Source of the DNA: OCS116 cluster bacterium
GTDB lineage: Bacteria > Pseudomonadota > Alphaproteobacteria > Rhizobiales > OSC116
Assembly: GCA_002402005.2 (NCBI GenBank)
Contig: NVUS02000067.1
Location: 1-18,072, forward strand
Direction: 5' to 3'
Length of the DNA stretch: 18,072 nucleotides
Of the stretch, positions 8,901-16,680 are shown in pieces. The notes beneath the pieces were generated by a model, which saw only the letters and a list, made by a program, of their open reading frames with translations, was not told the origin of the DNA and did no database searches. The position numbers were made by a program, and so were the translations under genes. Numbering within the stretch: the first letter of the stretch is position 1; each line of letters starts with the position of its first letter.

Positions 8901-9887
8901 GTTTTTGTCGTTAAATAGCGGAATGTTTAGGATGAATTGTTCGGGGTTTTGCAAATTTGATGGCAACGTATTGATGCCGCCGACGATGATTGGCACTAAG
9001 ACCACACTGACCAATAACAGATAGATGGGGAGGATATAACGGGCATATTTAACATCATGCACATTGTTGCTTTCGACCACAGCCACATGGAATTGGCGCG
9101 GTAAGAATATAATGGCCGACATACTCAATACCAACATAGTGAAAAATCGCGCGTTGATTTGGTCGGTCGAGAATAGGTCTTTTTGTTGGTTCAAAACATC
9201 CAATTGCAACGCAAAATCATCAAACCCATGCATCACATAATAAACAATGAACATGCCAACGGTTAAAAAGGCCACCAGTTTAATGATTGATTCAAACGCC
9301 ACGGCGTTGATTAAACCGCGATGATGCTCGGTGGCATCAATGTGCCGCGTGCCAAACATAATGGCAAAGAAGGCCAAGGTTAGCGCGATGATCAGTTCAT
9401 TGGCCCAACTAATCGGCGCGGCGCCCACCAAACTGTTGACTGGGGTTGAGATGATTTGATACGAAGTTGAGATGGATTTAAGTTGGAGCGCAATATACGG
9501 TAAGCTACCAATCACCGCCAAACAGGCAATCATCATGGCGAGGTTTTGGCTTTTACCATAGCGTGCGGCAATAAAATCGGCAATCGATGAGCTATGTTGT
9601 TTTGTGCCGACAATGACTAATTTTTGAACAAATTTGCCAAAAACCACAAAGGTCAGTATCGGGCCTAAATAAATGGTGAAATATTGCCAGCCAGATGATG
9701 TGGCTGTGGCCGCTGCGCCATAATAAGTCCAAGATGAACAATAGACTGCGAGTGATATAGAATAGGTGAAAGCCCGCACAAAAGCGGTTTGCTGTTTGTC
9801 GCGGTTTTTGTCACCCCACCAAGCCACTAAAAATAGTGCGCCAATATAAGCCAAGCTTATTGTGACAATTATCCAACCATCGAGCAT
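5952..9887 (-). CDS. Sodium/solute symporter-fused PAS hybrid histidine kinase (CrbS-like)
   Basis: This is a 1311-aa inner-membrane sensor. Residues 1-520 form a multi-helix SLC5/sodium-solute-symporter domain (for example IADFIAARYGKSQNLA and FGTRHIDATEHHRGLINAVAFESIIK). A STAC-like linker follows (about 590-650), then two PAS domains (about 650-765 and 775-890), a coiled coil (890-945) and HisKA with H955 in ASHDLLQPL. The HATPase domain has N1072, DTGIG (1099-1103) and GLGLGLA (1129-1135). A C-terminal receiver has D1195/E1197, D1240, T1270 and K1291. All catalytic residues are present. CrbS-type kinases of this layout control acetate and related carbon use with a LuxR-type partner. The transporter part may sense or import the signal. 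GAGGGAAG shortly upstream of the ATG supports the start. It is probably co-transcribed with the MCP-like gene 57 bp upstream. Confidence 0.93.
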   Translation of the reverse strand: MLDGWIIVTISLAYIGALFLVAWWGDKNRDKQQTAFVRAFTYSISLAVYCSSWTYYGAAATATSSGWQYFTIYLGPILTFVVFGKFVQKLVIVGTKQHSSSIADFIAARYGKSQNLAMMIACLAVIGSLPYIALQLKSISTSYQIISTPVNSLVGAAPISWANELIIALTLAFFAIMFGTRHIDATEHHRGLINAVAFESIIKLVAFLTVGMFIVYYVMHGFDDFALQLDVLNQQKDLFSTDQINARFFTMLVLSMSAIIFLPRQFHVAVVESNNVHDVKYARYILPIYLLLVSVVLVPIIVGGINTLPSNLQNPEQFILNIPLFNDKNTLAILVFLGGFSAATGMVIVASITLSTMVSNDIIMPLIVRFNIINMDDNDFSKWLINVRRSAIVVMMLMAYAYYRTSTSEMLANIGLISFAAAIQFAPAIIGAITWRRGHRNGVTIGLALGFLTWAYTLLLPSLDIQFINDGITQNGLFGVEWLKPHALFGFDFVDSLTHGVVMSLAINISCYIYFSLKAMPSILDSTQAAAFVDNRQTPLLTPHVDVQDMMLRVWDLKNLATKILGYNQKQDFIIGLQKKCNRIVHLNDKIDLDVIQYTEELIARAIGASSAHNVMGSALKGTNLQIDDIIHLLGDTSKEIAFNREILRSTLEYIGHAVYVLDGAHNIIAWNKKYVDMAGYADDYMYVGRPASDLIRYNAENGEYGDVDVEAVVTQRKESWRKNIPRSVTRTRPDGTILQILSNPMPGGGTVVSFTDITKLVDFENALKRKDESIQFYTDNVPEIISFVDKHEKLVFANKAFHATWNFLNDEIIGTHVKNVFGEEDYDLRKPHIEKVLAGKKQTFDVEIFRPIIGTRHAQVSYVPQFDDDGAVGGFFAIYQDITDRRKVELELKDSHENLERRVVNRTEELSELNADLHQEIEHRGKIEEQLRQATLLAETATKSKTRFLAAASHDLLQPLNAARLFTSVLEEDFADDEDGETREIIKNISESLKSSERLLNALLDISKLDGGGVDADNSVFPVNKLLNSLNVEFSVVAAQKGLNLRMVPSSVTIFSDIGLLYSILQNFVSNAIRYTNDGRILLGCRRRDQHILIEVWDTGIGIETDDLDDVFQEFRRIDNTATRQEKGLGLGLAITERIAKIINCEITVHSRPGHGSVFRVAVPISGQAYNPAPKLPPSTQDHLLDGLKVICVDNEKTILDGMERLLKRWHCDVSTAQDFTQTVNLVDQMAEVNVIFADYQLDNDETGLELLLHLRDEYRLDFKGYIVTADKTSIVHEKIANAGFQLIQKPVDPAILRSALLSAKQARNV

Positions 9888-9944
9888 TTATCTTCCCTCA
9901 ATTCCCCCGCTCTATTAAATAGCGAAGCATAAAGAGAATCAAGT

Positions 9945-11357
9945 CTAATCTATATTGTAAGACAATCGGAAAGCGCCCCAATGTTTGCCATTGACCAAAA
10001 TCGGTGCTGAAATATGCTTCAATATCATATTCTTACCGCCGCCCATATCGCGGTTATAGGTTTGAAACAAAAACTCATTGGTATCTTTTGCGCTCGATAA
10101 GCCAACCGCATCGTTAAATATACGGCGGTTGCGGCAATTGATTGCATTCCAAATCGGGTCGTCCGACAAGGGTTTAGAAACTTGTTTATTATGTGTCGGT
10201 ATATAGCCATTTATATCGGTTGAGGCGGCCAATATATATTGGGGGCTGGTGGCTAATATTTGCTCTTGCAACTCAACCAAGGTTTTGTCGGTAAAGCTGG
10301 TGAAGCTGGCCATATGCTGTACGGGGTCAGAATTGGCAATTTCCTGGTAATCAAAATTAAATAATTTCTGCATCGAAATGTGATTTTGCGCCACTTGATG
10401 TTCAAATATCTCACCAACTTTTTTTGCCGCTTCAATGGTTAGCGCTATCGAGCGCGAATCGAATGTATCGATGCCAGAGCTGGCCACTTTACCAACCAAT
10501 TCATCAGATATCGCCCCGGTTTCGCGCATGCCTTTGGTGGCTAAAGATAATTTCTTGGTATTTTCCTCGACGTCATTTTTAAGTGAGCCAATCACTTCAA
10601 AGAAATTGGCCATCTCATCATTATTGATTTCGACATTGTCCGAAATGGTTTTTGAAGTTCGGTCAATGGCATTAAATGCATCGCCTAAACCGCTGATTTC
10701 GGCTTGTAATTCATTGGTACTATTTTTAACATGATCGATAAATCTCATGGCTTTGTCGCCCATATCAATCAATTTCAGTGACTCTTGGTTTAATATATTC
10801 AACGTCGAATCAATTTGTGACGTGGCGGTGCTGGTTTGATCAGCCAGGCTTTTCACTTCGGCAGCCACAACCGCAAAGCCCCTGCCCGCATCGCCGGCGC
10901 GTGCGGCTTCAATGGTGGCGTTTAGCGCCAAAAGATTGGTTTGTTTGGCAATGGTTTGAATCACCTCTGCCACGCCAGCTACACTGTTAAGTGAGTTTTG
11001 CAAATCTTGTAATTGCGCCGTCATGTCATTGACCACCTCAACCAATTCGGCCACTTCGGTTACCGAAGCATCGAGTTTTTGGCTTGAATCGGAGACTTTT
11101 TGACCTAAAATCTGCGTGGTTTCTTCGGCGGTTTTGACCGCATCGGTGATTTTTTCGTTGGCTTCTAGGGTTTGGTTGACCGCGCTTGATAACTCATCAA
11201 ACCGACCTTCGAGCTTTTTTTGCGATTGGTTTGTTGATTCTATGACGGCGGAAACTTCAGCAATATTCACCCCAACATGGCTCAAACGTTCTGAAATTGA
11301 GGTTAAAATTTCAAGCCGATCTGGATCGGCTGATGGTGTTGCTAATGGTTGCGACAT
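9945..11357 (-). CDS. Soluble methyl-accepting chemotaxis-type receptor with C-terminal sensor domain
   Basis: This 470-aa protein has no membrane segment or signal peptide. Residues 1-290 are mostly heptad-like coiled coil around the universally conserved MCP hairpin tip (QTIAKQTNLLALNATIEAAR, then AGDAGRGFAVVAAEVKSLAD). This tip normally docks CheA and CheW. The order is reversed relative to classical receptors: the signalling part comes first and a presumed sensor follows (about 310-470). Its NGYIPTHNKQVSKPL and ILVNGKHWGAFRLSY motifs recur in alphaproteobacterial receptors with a Cache/PAS-like end domain. No C-terminal CheR-binding pentapeptide is visible. GGGGAAG 7 nt before the ATG supports the start. 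It lies directly upstream of the symporter-kinase gene on the same strand. No che genes lie in the window, so chemotaxis is likely but not shown. Confidence 0.88.
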   Translation of the reverse strand: MSQPLATPSADPDRLEILTSISERLSHVGVNIAEVSAVIESTNQSQKKLEGRFDELSSAVNQTLEANEKITDAVKTAEETTQILGQKVSDSSQKLDASVTEVAELVEVVNDMTAQLQDLQNSLNSVAGVAEVIQTIAKQTNLLALNATIEAARAGDAGRGFAVVAAEVKSLADQTSTATSQIDSTLNILNQESLKLIDMGDKAMRFIDHVKNSTNELQAEISGLGDAFNAIDRTSKTISDNVEINNDEMANFFEVIGSLKNDVEENTKKLSLATKGMRETGAISDELVGKVASSGIDTFDSRSIALTIEAAKKVGEIFEHQVAQNHISMQKLFNFDYQEIANSDPVQHMASFTSFTDKTLVELQEQILATSPQYILAASTDINGYIPTHNKQVSKPLSDDPIWNAINCRNRRIFNDAVGLSSAKDTNEFLFQTYNRDMGGGKNMILKHISAPILVNGKHWGAFRLSYNID

Positions 11358-11439
11358 GAATAGACTTCCCCTAATATTTGTTCAAATAGAGCAAATCATA
11401 GTTAATATTGCATTAATTTAGCTTGCTCTCGTCTAATGC

Positions 11440-11470
11440 TTGACATTCTAGTCACTAGAACCTTTAGTGT
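11440..11470 (+). promoter_or_regulatory. MerR/CueR-type copper promoter with 19-bp spacer
   Basis: TTGACA (11440-11445) and TAGTGT (11465-11470) are separated by 19 bp instead of 17. The spacer contains the perfect dyad TTCTAG-TCA-CTAGAA (11446-11460). Overlong spacers carrying a dyad are the hallmark of promoters that MerR-family activators untwist. A CueR-type gene is the second gene of the operon it drives, so autoregulated copper induction is the direct reading. Confidence 0.85.
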
Positions 11471-11497
11471 GATTGTAAATCAACGAAGGTGAATGAT

Positions 11498-14041
11498 ATG
11501 GCCGATTCTTGCTGTGCAACAAATGACAAAGCTGACCTAACTTACGCAATAGACCCGATCTGCGAAATGAAGGTGGATGTGAATAATGAGCAAAAGAAAC
11601 GTTTTGAATACGAAGGCGTTACTTATTATTTCTGCAACCCTAAATGTTATGAAAAATTCCAAAGCGATCCGGCACATCATTTGACTGAGTTTGCTAAAAA
11701 ACAGGCGCAAGCAGTCATTGATGCCCAAAAAACCTTTGCTATAGACCCGGTTTGCGGCATGAAAGTTGATGTAGATAATGAGCAAAAGAAACGTCATGTT
11801 TATAAAGACGAGACTTATTATTTCTGTAATCCGAAATGTTATGAGAAATTTAAAGCCAAGCCCGAATATTATTTAACTGGACAGCATAAGATTGATGCAG
11901 CAAAGGAAGCTGAACAAGCCCCTACCGGCACACGCTATACTTGCTCTTGTCATCCTGAGATTATCGAATATGCGCCCGGCGTATGCCCCAAATGCGGTAT
12001 GGCGCTTGAGGTGATGGATATGCCATCGGATGAAGAGAATCCTGAATTGGTCGATTTCACCCGCCGTTTGTGGGTGGCAGCCCCCTTAGCACTTATTTTA
12101 CTGGTTATTGAAATGTTCAATCATCTATTGGGCATAAACTTATTGCCATTCTTATCTGGGTTTGAGCGCCAGCTATTGGGGCTGGCTTTGGTCATACCGG
12201 TTATGTGGGCGGGCATGCCATTTTTTGAGCGGGCAATTCTTAGCTTTAAAACCAACAACCTGAATATGTTCACACTCATTGGTGTGGGTACGTTTGCGGC
12301 CTTTGCCTATTCGGTTGTTGCCACATTTTTGCCCAATCTATTCCCGACCAGCATGTTGAATATGCATCATATTGTGCCGGTTTATTTTGAAAGCGCTGCT
12401 GTCATCATCGCCCTTGTATTGATGGGGCAGATTATGGAAATCAGATCAAAAGAAAAAACTGGTAATGCCATCAAACAATTGCTCGATCTTACACCGGACA
12501 TTGCGCATGTGATCGATAAAGATGGTAAAGAGAGCGACCTTGCGGTGAGTGCCGTGCTTAAGGGCGCGACCTTGCGGGTGCGGGCTGGCGAGAAAATTCC
12601 GCTCGATGGCGTGATTGTGGTCGGCAAAAGCCATATCGATGAATCGATGATTACAGGAGAGCCGGTGCAAGTTGCCAAACAAGTTGGCGACAAAGTGATT
12701 GGTGGCACAATAAATGGCACAGGCGGGTTTGATTTTACTGCGCAGAAAGTTGGTGATGAGACCATATTGGCACAAATCATCAAAATGGTCGCCGATGCGC
12801 AACGTTCGCGTGCGCCGATTCAATCTTTGGCAGATAAAGTTGCCAATTTATTTGTGCCGACTATTTTTGCAGCGGCCATTATCGCCTTTGCGGCCTGGAT
12901 GTATTTTGGCCCAGAACCCAAATTAAGCTATGCAGTGGTGGCTGCGGTCAGCGTATTGATCATTGCCTGCCCGTGTGCTTTGGGCTTGGCGACGCCAATG
13001 TCGATTATGGTGGCGATGGGCATAGGCGCGCGCAATGGCGTGTTGATTAAAAGCGCTGCGCAATTGGAAAAAATGACCGCGGTTGATGTGCTGATTGTCG
13101 ACAAAACTGGCACAATCACCCAAGGCAAGCCAGAGATGAGCGAAGTCTTTTGTCTGAATGATGGCTATACGGCTCAAGATGTGGTGCAACAATTGGCCTC
13201 GGCCGAGCAATATAGTGACCATCCGTTGGCTCATGCGGTGCTAAATTATGCCAAAAGTTACAATCTAGATTTGCTGAAGGTTGATGATTTTAAGGACGTT
13301 ACCGGCTCTGGCATTGACGCCAATATAATGGGCAAGAAAATATTGGTGGGCAATTTGAATTTTATGACCCATTCAAATGTCGATTTCAGCAACGTACCTG
13401 CCGCAGCCAATACATGTTTAGAGCAAGGCCAAACACCTATATATATAAGTGTCGACAATCAAGCATTGGGTTTGGTCTTTGTTGCCGATCAAATCAAAGT
13501 GGACAGCGCGGCCGCCATAGAGCAATTGCATGCTTTGGGTATGAAAGTGATTATGGCGACCGGCGACATTGCCCAGAGCGCCAACATTGTGGCCGCACAG
13601 GTGAATATAGACGAGGTTCACGCGGCGATGTTGCCCGAAGATAAAATTGCATTGGTAAAAAAATTACAGGCTGAAGGTAAAACAGTCGCCATGGCGGGGG
13701 ATGGCATTAATGACGCCCCAGCGCTGGCACAGGCCGATGTCGGCATCGCTATGGGCACAGGCGCTGGAGTGGCGATAGAAAGCGCTGGCATTACATTGGT
13801 CGGCGGTAATTTAACCGGCATCGTCAAAGCCAAACGTTTGGCCAATGCCACTATGAACAATATCAAACAAAATTTGTTTTTTGCCTTTATATATAATACA
13901 GCCGGTGTGCCGATTGCCGCTGGTATATTGTTTCCGCTGGTTGGTGTATTGCTTTCGCCTATTTTTGCCGCGGCGGCGATGAGCTTATCATCGGTTTCGG
14001 TGGTGCTCAATGCCCTAAGGCTTAGAAAGGTAAAATTATGA
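11498..14041 (+). CDS. copA: Cu(I)-exporting P1B-type ATPase with tandem YHS domains
   Basis: This inner-membrane pump has 847 aa and should export Cu(I) (or Ag(I)) from the cytoplasm. The N-terminus carries two near-identical YHS domains (about 18-62 and 82-126), each with DPxCxMKVD and YYFCNPKCYEKF. A small heavy-metal-binding segment follows (147-173, YTCSCHPEI and CPKCGMAL). No CxxC HMA domain is seen. The catalytic core is intact: TGE (387-389), CPC (491-493), phosphorylated D535 in DKTGT, the HP motif SDHP (573-576) and GDGINDAP (734-741). YN (799-800) and MSLSS (828-832) complete the Cu(I) P1B-1 signature with CPC. A GTG at 11489 is in frame, but GAAGG lies 8 nt before the ATG at 11498, so I prefer ATG. 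It overlaps the regulator gene by 4 nt. Confidence 0.94.
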   Translation: MADSCCATNDKADLTYAIDPICEMKVDVNNEQKKRFEYEGVTYYFCNPKCYEKFQSDPAHHLTEFAKKQAQAVIDAQKTFAIDPVCGMKVDVDNEQKKRHVYKDETYYFCNPKCYEKFKAKPEYYLTGQHKIDAAKEAEQAPTGTRYTCSCHPEIIEYAPGVCPKCGMALEVMDMPSDEENPELVDFTRRLWVAAPLALILLVIEMFNHLLGINLLPFLSGFERQLLGLALVIPVMWAGMPFFERAILSFKTNNLNMFTLIGVGTFAAFAYSVVATFLPNLFPTSMLNMHHIVPVYFESAAVIIALVLMGQIMEIRSKEKTGNAIKQLLDLTPDIAHVIDKDGKESDLAVSAVLKGATLRVRAGEKIPLDGVIVVGKSHIDESMITGEPVQVAKQVGDKVIGGTINGTGGFDFTAQKVGDETILAQIIKMVADAQRSRAPIQSLADKVANLFVPTIFAAAIIAFAAWMYFGPEPKLSYAVVAAVSVLIIACPCALGLATPMSIMVAMGIGARNGVLIKSAAQLEKMTAVDVLIVDKTGTITQGKPEMSEVFCLNDGYTAQDVVQQLASAEQYSDHPLAHAVLNYAKSYNLDLLKVDDFKDVTGSGIDANIMGKKILVGNLNFMTHSNVDFSNVPAAANTCLEQGQTPIYISVDNQALGLVFVADQIKVDSAAAIEQLHALGMKVIMATGDIAQSANIVAAQVNIDEVHAAMLPEDKIALVKKLQAEGKTVAMAGDGINDAPALAQADVGIAMGTGAGVAIESAGITLVGGNLTGIVKAKRLANATMNNIKQNLFFAFIYNTAGVPIAAGILFPLVGVLLSPIFAAAAMSLSSVSVVLNALRLRKVKL

Positions 14042-14454
14042 ATATTGGTAAAGCCTCACAGTTAACTGGCCTGAACAGCAAAACGATTCGCTATTATGAG
14101 GATATTGAGCTGATAAGGCCTGATAGAAGAGATAATGGTTATCGGGATTATAGTGATCGACATATTGAGATCTTAAATTTCTTAAAAGTGGCGCGTAGCT
14201 TGAGTTTCTCGATTGAGAATTGTCGAGCATTGCTGGGCATGTATCGGGATGAAAACCGCGCCAGTAAAGACGTTAAACAACTGGTGGCGCAGCAAATAAG
14301 CGAATTGGATGAGATTATTGCCAATAGCCTGAAGATGAAGGCGACTTTGCAGCATCTATCCAACAATTGCCATGGTGACAATCGACCTCAATGTGCCATT
14401 TTAGATGCATTTAGTGCAGGAATTGTGAATAAGTCTGACCAAATGGTCAAATAG
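14038..14454 (+). CDS. cueR: CueR-type MerR-family copper-responsive activator
   Basis: This 138-aa cytoplasmic regulator has an N-terminal winged helix-turn-helix (SQLTGLNSKTIRYYEDIELI, then RRDNGYRDYS), a long dimer helix and a metal loop. The loop is CHGDNRPQC, C111-x7-C119, matching the C112/C120 pair of E. coli CueR. Ser76 in RASKDV matches CueR Ser77, the residue typical of sensors for singly charged ions, Cu(I)/Ag(I)/Au(I). It should bind the 19-bp-spacer promoter at 11440-11470 and activate it when copper is bound. Its ATG overlaps the pump's stop (ATGA), with AAAGG upstream, so pump and sensor are translationally coupled and the operon is self-inducing. No HTH or cysteine residue is missing. 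Confidence 0.93.
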   Translation: MNIGKASQLTGLNSKTIRYYEDIELIRPDRRDNGYRDYSDRHIEILNFLKVARSLSFSIENCRALLGMYRDENRASKDVKQLVAQQISELDEIIANSLKMKATLQHLSNNCHGDNRPQCAILDAFSAGIVNKSDQMVK

Positions 14455-14467
14455 AACCATGTTTAAG

Positions 14468-14496
14468 TTGACACATGGAAAAACCTAGCTTATTGA
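14468..14496 (+). promoter_or_regulatory. Possible promoter for the helicase gene
   Basis: TTGACA (14468-14473), 17 bp, then TATTGA (14491-14496) sits in the 194-bp gap after the copper regulator. The -35 is perfect and the -10 is poor. If used, it leaves a 5' leader of about 145 nt before the helicase, a length seen with cold-regulated helicases. I found no convincing terminator after the copper regulator, only a short CCATGT/ACATGG hairpin without a T tract. Confidence 0.25.
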
Positions 14497-14648
14497 GCGG
14501 CCTATCACTTCGGTCTGCGTTGCTATTATCTTATGCTTTGTAGATTGTGGGATGTTTGAAAATTCTACTCAATCAGTTTCTCTTAAAATTGGTTATATAG
14601 AGATGAATTTTTAACTCTATTAACCTCTATAAGAGAGAGAAAATTGAT

Positions 14649-16571
14649 ATGAATTATAGCGATCTGGACCTTCCAGAGGCGTTGCAGCACACGCTTGCAG
14701 CCATGGAATTTACAAAAATGACTCCCATCCAAGAACAAGCCATTCCGGTGGCCCTTGAGGGAAAAGACATTTTGGGCAGCGCCCAAACAGGCACCGGCAA
14801 AACCGCCGCATTTTTAGTGCCTCTAGTTAATCACATTTTAGACAACCCAAATTCAGTAGCCATTGTTGTGCTACCAACTCGTGAGCTTGCTAAGCAAGTG
14901 CATGAAGTTGCTAATAAATTATTGGGTCGTAAAACAAAAAACCGTAGCGTTTGCCTGATTGGTGGCGAAAGCATGGACAAGCAATTAAAAACATTGCGCC
15001 AAAACCCACGCATCATCATCGGCACACCTGGCCGGATGAATGACCATTTGGGCCGCCGTTCTTTAAGCCTACATCATTGTGATTTTGTGGTATTGGACGA
15101 AACTGACCGTATGCTCGACATGGGTTTTGGTGTTCAAATTGACGAAATTTTCACCCATATGAGCGGCGCACGCCAAGTGCTTATGTTCAGCGCGACAATC
15201 CCTAAAAACATTGCCAAGCTGGCTAATAAATATTTGGAGCAACCGCAACGTATTGCGATTGAGCCAACTCCAGAGCAAGCTCTGAAGATTGAGCATACCG
15301 CTTTGCGCCTGACCGAAAAAGGCAAATTTGATGCCTTGGTTGAAGAAATTAAAAACCGCGAAGGCTCTATCATCGTATTTGGTAAAACCCGTATGATGAC
15401 TCAAAAAGCTGCTGATCGTTTGCGCAAACTAGGCATTGACGCCGAAGCCATTCATGGCGATTTGCGCCAACATAAGCGTGAGCGCATCATCCGCAATTTC
15501 CACGCCCAAAAATTCCGTATTTTGGTGGCTACGGATGTGGCTGCACGTGGCTTGGACATTCCGCATATTGAGCATGTCATCATCAATGACCTGCCACAAG
15601 TGCCAGAAGATTATATTCATCGCATCGGCCGTACAGGACGTAATGGCAAATCAGGCAAAGCCATTGTATTCCTAACACCACGCGATAACAAACAATGGCG
15701 TTTGATTCAACGCATCTTGCCAGAAGGCTTGACCGCAAATGAAACATACGGCAGCTACGAAGCTGAAATGGCTGCTGAATATGACAGCAAGCACAGCTTT
15801 AGACAAGATAATGACCGTTCACGCGGCAATAAAGGCGGCGGCAAAAAAGAAAGCTTCCGTACCAATAAGAAGCGTAAAGACAATAAACGTAAAAAATTCT
15901 TTGGTGAAGGCGGCGAAGGTTTTGACCCGCTAAAAGCTGATGGCGCTGCACGTCGTATTTCTGAACGCAGTACAAGACGCAGTGAAGAACGTACCGGCAA
16001 TGACGAAAGCCCAAGACGTGATCGCGATCGTGATCGTAAACGCAGCCGTAACCAAGATGATAGAAATTCATACAGCCGTGATGAACGTCCTGCAAGACGT
16101 GAGCGCAATGGTGATGATAGAAATTCATACAGCCGTGATGAGCGCCCTGCAAGACGCGAGCGCAATGGTGACGATAGAAAATCTTACAGCCGCGATGAGC
16201 GCCCTGCAAGACGTGAGCGCAATCGTGATGACAGAAATTCATACAGCCGTGACGAACGCCCAGCAAGACGTGATCGTGATGATCGCAGCTATGGTGATGA
16301 TCGTTCAAGCAAGCGCCCTGAAGGCTCGAAAACTGGCAACCCACATAAAAAACGTGGAGACACTTGGGCTGGCGCTGAAGAAAATGGTGGCGATACAAGT
16401 CGCCGCGATTCAAAAAAATTCGAAGGCAAACGCTCTGAAGGTTGGGCAAAGCCTAAGAAAAAGAACAAAGGTAATGGCGGTTCCACACGCAACGGCGAAG
16501 GCCATGCATACAAGCCAAAAGCCAAAAAAGGCCCTAACAAGCGCGCTATGAAGCGCCAAATGGCTAGCTAA
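14649..16571 (+). CDS. DEAD-box ATP-dependent RNA helicase, RhlE-like
   Basis: This 640-aa cytoplasmic RNA helicase probably acts in ribosome assembly or RNA turnover. The core (1-360) holds a Q motif (F21, Q28), motif I AQTGTGKT (45-52), PTREL (76-80), GG (105-106), TPGR (126-129), motif II DETD (150-153), SAT (181-183), ATDVAARGLD (294-303) and HRIGRTGR (324-331). Motif II has Thr where DEAD has Ala; the catalytic Asp-Glu-x-Asp is preserved. From about 380 to the end the tail is disordered-looking and rich in Arg, Asp, Ser, Lys and Gly, with four 19-residue repeats (470-545) and a Lys-rich terminus. Such tails usually bind RNA non-specifically. The ATG is preceded only by a purine-rich GAGAGAG stretch. 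RhlE-like is my best subfamily guess. Two hairpins follow the gene. Confidence 0.93.
   Translation: MNYSDLDLPEALQHTLAAMEFTKMTPIQEQAIPVALEGKDILGSAQTGTGKTAAFLVPLVNHILDNPNSVAIVVLPTRELAKQVHEVANKLLGRKTKNRSVCLIGGESMDKQLKTLRQNPRIIIGTPGRMNDHLGRRSLSLHHCDFVVLDETDRMLDMGFGVQIDEIFTHMSGARQVLMFSATIPKNIAKLANKYLEQPQRIAIEPTPEQALKIEHTALRLTEKGKFDALVEEIKNREGSIIVFGKTRMMTQKAADRLRKLGIDAEAIHGDLRQHKRERIIRNFHAQKFRILVATDVAARGLDIPHIEHVIINDLPQVPEDYIHRIGRTGRNGKSGKAIVFLTPRDNKQWRLIQRILPEGLTANETYGSYEAEMAAEYDSKHSFRQDNDRSRGNKGGGKKESFRTNKKRKDNKRKKFFGEGGEGFDPLKADGAARRISERSTRRSEERTGNDESPRRDRDRDRKRSRNQDDRNSYSRDERPARRERNGDDRNSYSRDERPARRERNGDDRKSYSRDERPARRERNRDDRNSYSRDERPARRDRDDRSYGDDRSSKRPEGSKTGNPHKKRGDTWAGAEENGGDTSRRDSKKFEGKRSEGWAKPKKKNKGNGGSTRNGEGHAYKPKAKKGPNKRAMKRQMAS
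16056..16283 (+). repeat. Four tandem 57-bp in-frame repeats in the helicase tail
   Basis: The units at 16056-16112, 16113-16169, 16170-16226 and 16227-16283 each encode 19 residues of the form DDRNSYSRDERPARRERNG. Units 1 to 3 are almost identical in protein; the fourth diverges at its last few residues. DNA differences are mostly at third codon positions, so the repeats are not brand new. Length differences between strains would be expected here. Confidence 0.9.
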
Positions 16572-16576
16572 ACCAA

Positions 16577-16603
16577 TTGTGACCTCGAAGGCCGAGGTCA
16601 CAA
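16577..16603 (+). terminator. Hairpin after the helicase gene
   Basis: An 11-bp perfect stem (16577-16587 with 16593-16603) around a 5-nt loop lies 6 nt past the stop. It has no T tract, so it is more likely a 3'-end stabiliser or part of a double structure than a stand-alone terminator. Confidence 0.6.
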
Positions 16604-16621
16604 AAGAATGCGGAATGAAGC

Positions 16622-16654
16622 AACCCCATCAAACTTAGTTTGGTGGGGTTTTTT
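16622..16654 (+). terminator. Intrinsic terminator of the helicase transcript
   Basis: A 13-bp stem with one G-U pair (16622-16634 with 16638-16650), a 3-nt loop and six Ts in a row (16649-16654) form a textbook Rho-independent terminator. It separates the helicase from the downstream sigma-factor module. Confidence 0.93.
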
Positions 16655-16680
16655 ATATTTTAAAATAATTTCAAAATAAA

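Noticed and set aside
14436..14473. Inverted repeats TGACCA/TGGTCA and CCATGT/ACATGG around the copper-regulator stop codon
   Set aside because: The arms are only 6 bp and no T tract follows, so they do not qualify as a terminator; nothing else supports an operator.
15096..15107. DETD instead of DEAD in helicase motif II
   Set aside because: The catalytic Asp-Glu-x-Asp is intact and Thr at this position occurs in related helicases as I recall, so it is a family variant, not evidence of a defect or new function.
15799..16449. A 216-codon open frame on the minus strand opposite the helicase tail
   Set aside because: It is His/Cys/Tyr-rich because it reads the complement of the Arg/Asp/Ser repeats. 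It has no ribosome site or recognisable domain and is an artefact of the repeat composition.
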